From the NCBI GenBank assembly GCA_015680685.1, contig MNCI01023457.1, positions 1,279,654 to 1,343,653 of the forward strand: DNA of 64,000 nucleotides, read 5' to 3'. Of the stretch, positions 56,854 through 64,000 are shown piece after piece. Position 1 is the first letter of the stretch. Each line of letters begins with the position of its first letter. Position numbers and translations under genes: made by a program. The DNA comes from Gnetum montanum. Lineage: Eukaryota; Streptophyta; Gnetopsida; Gnetales; Gnetaceae. The notes below the pieces were generated by a model. That model had not been told where the DNA came from, did no database searches, and saw only the letters and a program-made list of their open reading frames with translations.

Positions 56854-59800
56854 ATGATGACCAATGCTAATGTCTATTATTGAATGATTTGATTTCTATT
56901 TGAATTCATATAAATCTTCCTAGACATTTAGGTATACCAACTGATTTTCTAACTACTTAATTCCTTAGGTTTATAATAACTTGGCTAGATTTCCTAGACT
57001 CTTAATGAACTTTTTACCCTTCTTAGGATACTAAGTTTAGCTATAAAACCCCACTAATCAAGATTAGGCTAGAAATACAATACTTATATCATTATATAAA
57101 ATATAAAAATCTTAAAATGCTATGTAATAAAATTTGCATGAATGTCAAAAAAGTATAATACGAAAAGTACTAGGCATCCATAAAAGAAGTACATTAGGGC
57201 AAGAAAAAATTCATAGAAAAATGTTAAACAATGCTAAAATAATGATAATATTCCTATGTATTCCAAACCTAACCTATTCACTAAGAAAAATAGGATGAAT
57301 CCCTAATTCCAAAGACAAAATACAAATTATAGCAATAGCAATATATAATTAAATTGCAAGAATAAAATTGGTGTTAGATGGAAACATATAGTAACATAAA
57401 AAAGGCATTGTGCACTAACATTTCATAATTGTCAAATAGAGTTATATGATAAGAAATGCAACATAATAAAATACAAATAATAGTTGCACTACACCAAAAT
57501 AGGTAACATATAATGCCAATACAACATTCCAATACCACAATCTAACTAAACATTACAGCATAGAATTGAACTTAAAATAAAATCCAAATCTTAATTCAAC
57601 ATTTTAAGCATGACTTATTCATTACTATTCTCTTCTAGATCCTCCTTATCTAAGCTAACATAGTCACCTAAAATCACATAAAACCAAATCATTCCTAAGA
57701 ATAAGTAGGATAAGCAAACTAATAAAATACTCCCTTATGGATTTAGTTGAAGGCATCAAGTAGCTATAGAGTCAAGCATATGGGTAGCTGCAAAGACATG
57801 TTAGCCAAACCCATAAAATAAAGTATAAACATTAATAATTTATGAACAAATAATAACTAATTAATTTCTAAATAGTAATTATTAACTCCACCACCACCCA
57901 TCCAAACCCACCAAATGAACAAACGAATGCAATATACTTACTATGATATGCTTCACATTATAAGTACCAAGTCATCACCTTGATATGCCTCATGGTATAG
58001 TCACTGTAAATAAATTGCACTTACTATGATATACTTCATAATGTAAAAGTATGACTTACCACCATGATATGCTTCATGTTATGGTCACCACAAATAAAAT
58101 AGTACAAAAGGTTAATCAAACCGATTATGAGTCCAAATATTCAAATTTCAAACCAAACAAACAAATAAATACCCTCTCTAGTGGGGAGAAAAATTGAAAT
58201 TGCAATTGAATAAGGAATGATTCTAAAACATGTCTTTGTCATATGAATAGTTTAATGATAAATTTGTTCAAAATATACACATAGCTAAACAAAAGGTTTC
58301 AGAGTATAAACTAAGATATAGTTGTCAAAATAACAAATCTAAATTATAAAATGAAACCAAAACCAAGATATGAGATTAAGTTAAACCTAATAAAATATTA
58401 AAATATTTTATAGCAAAGATTATAAATTACTTAGGATCATTTTAGATTCTTACAACTACAAACATGCTAACAACTATCATTTCCTAGTTTTTAGCCATTC
58501 TAGAAGCTCTAAAAATGATTTCCTTTGTCATTTTTTTAATGTTTTTCTATACAAAGGTTAGGGGTTTCTTTACAAAAATTTCTTAATTTTTTGTATCAGA
58601 TCATGTGATGATATCAAATGTTTGTCATGACCTCATAACTATGTTGTGACATGCCAGTAAGATATTCTTAGGGTCAATGTTGTCATAGTAAGAAACTTTT
58701 TTCTTCTAGCTTGTAGTCATCTAAAGTTACCTCAAAGGTTAAAATATAAAAAATAGTCTAAAACTCTAATTCTATAGCTGAATTATTAGTAGAATTAAAA
58801 ATGACAACAAAACATAATCAAAAGTGATCAAAATATTGTCAAAATTGGTCAAAATACTGACTAACATTCCATGCATGAAATTCAAATGCAAATTGATAAA
58901 TTTCATAAAAATAATATTAAAATAAGATATCTAAGAAATTAAGAAAATTGACAAACAATCACTAAAGAAATAGAATCAACCAAATGAAAGCACACTAAAT
59001 AAAATGTCAAACCCAAACTGAACAAAATACTAAATTATCCTACTTGAACTAATAGCACTGTAGAATGAAGTTCTTACATGGCTTTAACCTCTCTAACAGG
59101 CTCCAAATTCTAGGTAAACTAATGGATTAATAAAAATATCCATGCAAGATCTAAAATGAAATTTAGAATATCACATATCATAGGTACCTAATTAATCATG
59201 CAAATCTAACTAGCTGCAAATCTAGATATAGCTATCTCCTAGTTAATTAGGAAAAATATCCTTTTCCTAGCTTGATCTCCCATATATTCACAAGGTAAAG
59301 TAAAAGGATGCTCTCTCATGAAATCAAGGTCAAGATAATATTTTAATCATGATTTGATAGCACTGATTAAGGAAGTTCTCATGTATGAAACTAAATTAAA
59401 AATAAATTATAAATTTAAAAATATTTTCAAATCCTTTTATCTCACATGGTCTATAGCCTACATTGACTTTAGGAGCATTTCCTAAGAGCAAGTTAATGTT
59501 TGAGTTTAATTCCAAGATTATAGTTATGTCTAAGCATAACTAATAGCAAAGTATAAGGTCTAAAAGCAAAACTAAGGTTAACCTAGGACTTTCTAAAAGC
59601 ATAACCTAGTAAAAAATTAAAAGTCAAATAAAAACAAAAATAAATAAATAATATAAATTATCCAAACAAGTATACCAGAAAAAATATAAGTTATTCCATG
59701 TTCTAGTTACCCATCCAATGCTTGATCGTATGAACTTAAAACTCTAACAAAATGGGTTAGTGTGCATGCAGTAAATTAAAAGATAATCCAAGATACCAAA

Positions 59801-60056
59801 AAATATCAAAATTATAAAAAATATAATCACATTGGAAAAGTATTAGGATTAATAAATTAAGAAGAAAGTAAAAGATACAAATAACCTTGTAATATTTTAA
59901 AAGCAAAAAGATCAATGGAAATAACATAGCTTAGAAGCATAGTCAATATAATAAAAGGTTCAATAACCATAGGCAAAAAGATTAGTAACAAGATATCAAG
60001 AGTTCAAATCATAAACATACCAAGGGGTAAGAGGCATCTAGAGTAGGGGTGTTACA
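56854..60056. other. unassigned AT-rich stretch, possible LTR terminus at its right end
   Basis: No protein domain found. The right end reads GAGTAGGGGTGTTACA (60041-60056); on the minus strand this is TGTAACACCCCTACTC, the form in which many plant gypsy LTRs begin. No partner LTR or PBS was found, so this is only a candidate border. Confidence 0.35.
57942..58107. repeat. 83-bp tandem duplication
   Basis: TATGATATGCTTCA words at 57942, 57980, 58025 and 58063 (steps 38, 45, 38) show two 83-bp units, each itself a dimer. Confidence 0.65.
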
Positions 60057-61016
60057 CTGATAGTGTAACTAGTAACATGCTAAGGGTTAGTGGCCTAACT
60101 ATAATTATAGGTAGAACATAATCACCTAATCCTAAGGCCCTAGATGACCAAAAATATTAGATTCATTAGTCCTTGTCATTAGGTTACTAGACCAAACTAG
60201 TTGATCTAGTGTATAGGTCTAATAAGGCATGATGTAAACTATCACCTAATTATTAGTTATCCAAATGAATAATCCAACATTACCATTAGATTCAAAAGGC
60301 CAAAAAATATTAGAAATGACTATTCATATATTATAAATGAACATCGAATGCCTAAACTACACTAAATCTAACTCCCAAAGCACTCAAGGCTTATGGAAAA
60401 ACATTCAAAACAAATTTTTGAAGTTCAATAGGGTGGATCTAACTTCATCATCATGTCTAGAAGTTGAAATCTACTAGAAATGACTATTCATTTTTTACAT
60501 TGGGATTCCAGAATCAAAATTTCTAGGATTTTAAATTTCAAAATCTAGGCATGAGTTTTAAGACTTTCAAAGAGCTTCTCAAAAGGTCATCCATCCAAGT
60601 ACTAATTCAAGACAAACATGCTTAATTATAACTACCAACTATCAAATTGGTCAAACTTGATAATTTTGAATATTTTAATTTTTATTTTTTAAAATTTAAA
60701 TTTAAATTTTCTCTTCTAGGAACTACTAGCATCCATAGATGTAGGTACTTCCTATCATTGAAAAAATTAGCAAAATGGGGCACTAGTGCTCATGGTATCC
60801 ATCAACACCAATACTTCCTATCATCATAAATATCAAAGGTACAAGGTACCAATGATTACAATCTATATCTATGTTAATGCTTTTCACCACCAAATTTTTA
60901 TGAGTGGAATTTTTTGATGCAAGAAAGTGGAAGGAATGTAATGTATAGAAGGTGATATCAGTGGCATAGGAAAAAATGCAAATGAAGGTGAGGATGAAAA
61001 TGATAAGTAAACCACA
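60057..61016. other. spacer before the right-hand gypsy element
   Basis: No coding block recognised. Part of this stretch may belong to the LTR that follows, whose left end is not fixed. Confidence 0.4.
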
Positions 61017-61340
61017 TGATGAGACGCAATATCGCGTATGCGTACACAATATCATGGTCCGCTGCCAAATCTATAAATAAGAGGCGACACTCCCCTCATT
61101 TCTCATCCTAGGCTAGAAGTAGCAAAGCTCTAGCAGTTTAATCACTCCAAAGATAGAATATTTTCCATGTGCCCGCAGTAGGATTCCCCAAGTGAATGGT
61201 TCTTTATTCGAGCAGCTTTGTGCCTGAACGCAAGTTGTGTATGGCAATAAAGACAAGCTTTGTCAATAAACCTTGCAGTGCATGGAATAGGTTTATTATC
61301 TATTATTTCTTACCTTTTATTTATTACATGCATTAGCGTG

Positions 61341-61515
61341 GCATGAGTACGACTTGGTTATGAGCATTGACGAATGTGTACGGCTAACCAAGGAATCGGC
61401 TACTCATTGCCATTAGATTTTCTCACCCTTATCTCCTAGAACACGGGATGAGTACGACTTGATTACGAGCATCTACGGATTTGGACAGCTAGTTAAGGAA
61501 TCGGCTGCTCATCAT
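61341..61515. repeat. 105-bp spaced direct duplication inside the LTR
   Basis: GCATGAGTACGACTTGGTTA to AAGGAATCGGCTACTCAT (from 61341) is repeated from 61446 as GGATGAGTACGACTTGATTA to AAGGAATCGGCTGCTCAT. Confidence 0.8.
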
Positions 61516-61554
61516 GCTTAGGCTAGTTAGGTGTCTCAGTACAACCACTTCGAG

Positions 61555-61571
61555 CACGTGCATTACGTGTG
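61555..61571. promoter_or_regulatory. G-box and ACGTG pair in the LTR
   Basis: CACGTG (61555-61560) is followed by TACGTGTGG. Paired ACGT cores are binding sites for plant bZIP and bHLH factors; use here is inference, because it lies downstream of the TATA box. Confidence 0.35.
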
Positions 61572-61937
61572 GTGATCCTAGTAATGATTAGCGTTTGGTA
61601 GCCACAGTTGTATAGTTTAGGGTGTGTACGGTAAGTGGGAATGGATGTTGATGCTAGTTAATTTAGACTTAGGACATTAGTTAGAGTTAGTTAGTTTCTC
61701 AACCCTTCCCTCTTAGTATAGAAGACATAAAACCATAAAAGACCAAAAACATCATATACCTTGGACTTACTTAACCATACACCGTGACAACAACAAGTAA
61801 GTTTGGGAAGACAACGAATGATTAATCCCAAGTGTTCCATGGGGCGTTTAGGCATTTAGTCTATGGAGTTCGACCAGATCATGCGTGCTACGCTCATGTC
61901 GTATTGTTGAGTGTAGGGGTACCTCGCCACTCATCAT

Positions 61938-61955
61938 TGGTGTCGTTGTTGGGGA
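61938..61955 (+). other. primer binding site, tRNA-Asp type
   Basis: TGGTGTCGTTGTTGGGGA differs from the site complementary to plant tRNA-Asp (TGGCGCCGTTGCCGGGGA) by four changes, all C to T, as expected from deamination of methylated cytosines. Confidence 0.8.
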
Positions 61956-62077
61956 CTAAGTGTTTGTGCACCAAATAGAACATAAGGGATATCACTCACA
62001 TTGTTGTGAGCCTTAATGAACCTTCACATTAATCAAGATAAAAATTTATATAACGGTGAAATAGCACACCAATCAAA

Positions 62078-64000
62078 ATGCCTTCTTCTCATAAGAGAAA
62101 CTCATCGCCGAAGGACCACACACGAGACAGTCGACAAGATAAAATGCATAACCAAAATCAGCCGAGTCCTAAACAATACAAGATAGTTTATACTCATTCC
62201 AATGAGTATATTCTAGACTTCACTTTTATCCTCCATCAAGATGAATAGCTGTGATGGAGAGATTTGCATGGTAACATTGTGTTATCCCCAGATCGATCAG
62301 TCCATCGGATGCTTTTCCATGCCTTGGCACAGATTGGCATGCAAGAATTATTTGCTGAATACGTTGGTGAAGATATTGACATGAGGGATTATTATCCCAC
62401 AGATGCCCAACACATGAGAGACTTGAGGTAGGAGAGTCAACATGCACTTTTGAAGGGCAAGGTCTCGCACGTCCTTAGCCAAATAGAAGATGAGGAACCC
62501 CTTATCGCAGGTTCTTTAGCAAAGGATGTTTCCCCTCCTAACGATGGTGAGGAGGATGAGTATCAGAACCTATGATCAACAATACATATCCCTAGTTCTG
62601 ATGCCTATGAACACTAGCTGTTCACAGAGGGAACAACCACTCATGCTAAGGACGGGCACTTTGATCGTCACCATGATTGGGGCCGTAGCAGCTGAAGAGA
62701 AGGCAAGAAACATCATCATGGTGATGGTTCCCCTTCTTGTTCCCCTTCTTCACATCACTCATCCTCTCCTTCCACATTGGGAGCAGCCATCATGAACATA
62801 AAGGTGAGGATAAAGGTAAAAAGGATGAAAGACCTCAACGTGAAAGTCGAGAGAGAGGACAAGGGCAAGGACATAGGGAGAGTAGGGAACAATGTAGACA
62901 TCACAGGTGTCATGAAAGAGATAATCATGAAGAGCCCCTACTCGCAACCCAAAGTATGATTGACATAATGGAGGTAGTTAGGATTCCCACAAGGCATTTA
63001 AAGGATAGCCGGATCAAGTGTTTAGACATGAACAACATCCCATGGTTTGAAGGGGGATACAATGCTGATCTGCAAAATCATTTACAGGCATTCCATGATG
63101 CCTGTGCCTTGCAGAATTTAGATAATGAGTGGCAAAAACTTAAGTTATTCCCAAGGACACTCACCAAAGAAGCAGAGAGCTGGTACTGATCCTTAGAACC
63201 AGAAACCATCAGGAGGTGGAGTACGATGTTAGAACTGTTCAATGAGAAGTATCAAACGTACTCTAGAGTGTCCAATTTATGTAAGAAGATCCAAGGCTAG
63301 AAGAAAGGTACACACGAACCCTTGGATGCTGCCATGGCCCACTATTACACATTGTTACATCGTTGCTCGAGCCATGGGTACACTCAGTGGGATCAACTTT
63401 GCCACATCGTGGATGGGCTAAGAAATGAAACTAGAAGAACCCTTGGGACTTATGCCCAAGGGAGACTCTCACAACTTAGAGCCCATGAAGTACATAGCTT
63501 GTTGGAGCAAGTAGCAAAAGAGGAAGGTGAGCTATGCAAAAGGGAAAGTGCAGAAGAGTATAACCGTGATCCCTCCCTTCGGAAGAAGGGAGTGAAATTT
63601 TGTGATGAAGAGGATGAGTCACCAATCGAAGAGTTGGTGAATCGGAAAACTTTGCCGATCCAAAAATTAACAACCCAGGTATCAGCCAAGGTAGACCAAA
63701 TGTGGAATTCCTTAGACTCAAGAATTGAAACAATCTTGAAAATTGTAGAAGAGTCTAAGGTAGAACAAAGTAATGACAAAGGTAAGAAAAAGTGGAGAGA
63801 TTTAAGCCCTGTACATAACAAGGGTAAGGGAAAAATCACTAACTCTGATGTGGCTGAGGATTCTGATTCAAACGATGACGGTGGATGTGAGATCTACCAT
63901 TATGACCATCCTAAAGGAGGTTTCCCCATCATCTCACATCTATAGGAGTCTTGGGTGTATGCACTTAATCCAAAACTCAACCAACGGCAAACACCCAGTA
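62078..64000 (+). pseudogene. gag of the right-hand gypsy element (partial, runs off the window)
   Basis: ATG 62078 opens MPSSHKRNSSPKDHTR. The first part (to about 62800) has several stops, among them TAG 62249, and shifts frame near 62740-62800. From there one frame continues to the end: a basic Arg/Glu/Gln-rich segment, then RIKCLDMNNIP, HLQAFHDACALQNLDNEWQK, LFPRTLTKEAESWY, LELFNEKYQTY, LLHRCSSHGYTQWDQLCHIV and ELVNRKTLPIQKLTTQVSAK. Of the later stops, TGA 63187 fits one CpG-type change of an Arg codon, and TAG 63298 fits a Trp codon. Another stop follows at about 63943. It is the reference for the broken gag at 4554-5353 and 24373-25762. Confidence 0.82.

Larger units (their letters stand above)
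61017..61936 (+). repeat. 5' LTR of the right-hand gypsy element (left end uncertain)
   Basis: The right end ...CCACTCATCA is fixed by the PBS two bases later and by the matching LTR end at 28973. TATAAATA is at 61072-61079. Since only 55 bases would precede the TATA box if it began at 61017, the LTR may really start up to a few hundred bases earlier. Confidence 0.65.
61017..64000 (+). mobile_element. gypsy-type element running off the right edge
   Basis: LTR (to 61936), tRNA-Asp-type PBS (61938-61955) and gag (from 62078) follow in order. It is the same family, broadly, as the split element at 4554-28973, whose LTR and gag align with it. It is much better preserved, so it is the younger copy. 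Confidence 0.8.

Noticed and set aside
62526-62959. Several overlapping open frames at the start of the right-hand gag
   Set aside because: Only the frame starting at 62078 and its continuation after about 62740-62800 align with the related gag; the others are shadows.
1-64000. tRNA, rRNA, plastid or mitochondrial insert, or bacterial gene content
   Set aside because: No cloverleaf with intact T-arm and acceptor, no rRNA words, and no organelle or bacterial gene was recognised on either strand by eye; a tRNAscan or organelle search would be decisive.

Overview
This window reads as intergenic heterochromatin from a large plant genome. It is AT-rich, contains no recognisable single-copy host gene, tRNA or rRNA, and is built almost entirely from decayed LTR retrotransposons and short tandem repeats. 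Primer binding sites matching tRNA-iMet and tRNA-Asp, Ty1/copia and Ty3/gypsy proteins of plant type, a Tat-lineage element with two RNase H domains, and stop codons that look like C-to-T or G-to-A changes of Gln, Arg and Trp codons all fit methylated, ageing plant repeats. A gymnosperm or another TE-rich land plant is plausible; the sequence does not settle the species.

Layout: 1-440 is an LTR-like repeat with a second copy at 44080-44505. A minus-strand copia RT relic lies at 700-1205, and a minus-strand relic with a DUF7869-like motif at 1757-4240. A plus-strand gypsy-type gag starts at 4554 and is split at 5353 by a complete 19-kb minus-strand Tat-lineage element (5354-24367; LTRs of about 1.6 kb, 5-bp duplication GAATG). 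The split gag resumes at 24373, and its element ends with a 3' LTR at 27982-28973, next to a 46-bp hairpin satellite. A plus-strand copia element truncated after integrase (30417-33309) and a minus-strand copia element of SIRE-like layout (35195 to about 40000) follow. After an unassigned stretch comes a second Tat-like element (46152-56853, plus strand) that keeps gag and protease but has three minisatellite arrays where pol should be. The window ends inside a further gypsy-type element (LTR about 61017-61936, gag from 62078) related to the split host element.

The most striking object is inside the 19-kb element. Between protease and reverse transcriptase, antisense to gag-pol, lies a multi-exon gene (14460-18139, plus strand) with good GT-AG introns. 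Its first exons carry an FCP1/NIF-type phosphatase fold that lacks the catalytic aspartates; later exons encode a region like plant transposon ORFs and a coiled coil. The block is bordered on both sides by the same short repeat word. In the element's own genomic RNA the introns lie antisense, so they would not be spliced out during retrotransposition. The 19-kb and 10.7-kb Tat elements share a primer binding site and gag/protease similarity, which suggests an autonomous and non-autonomous pair.
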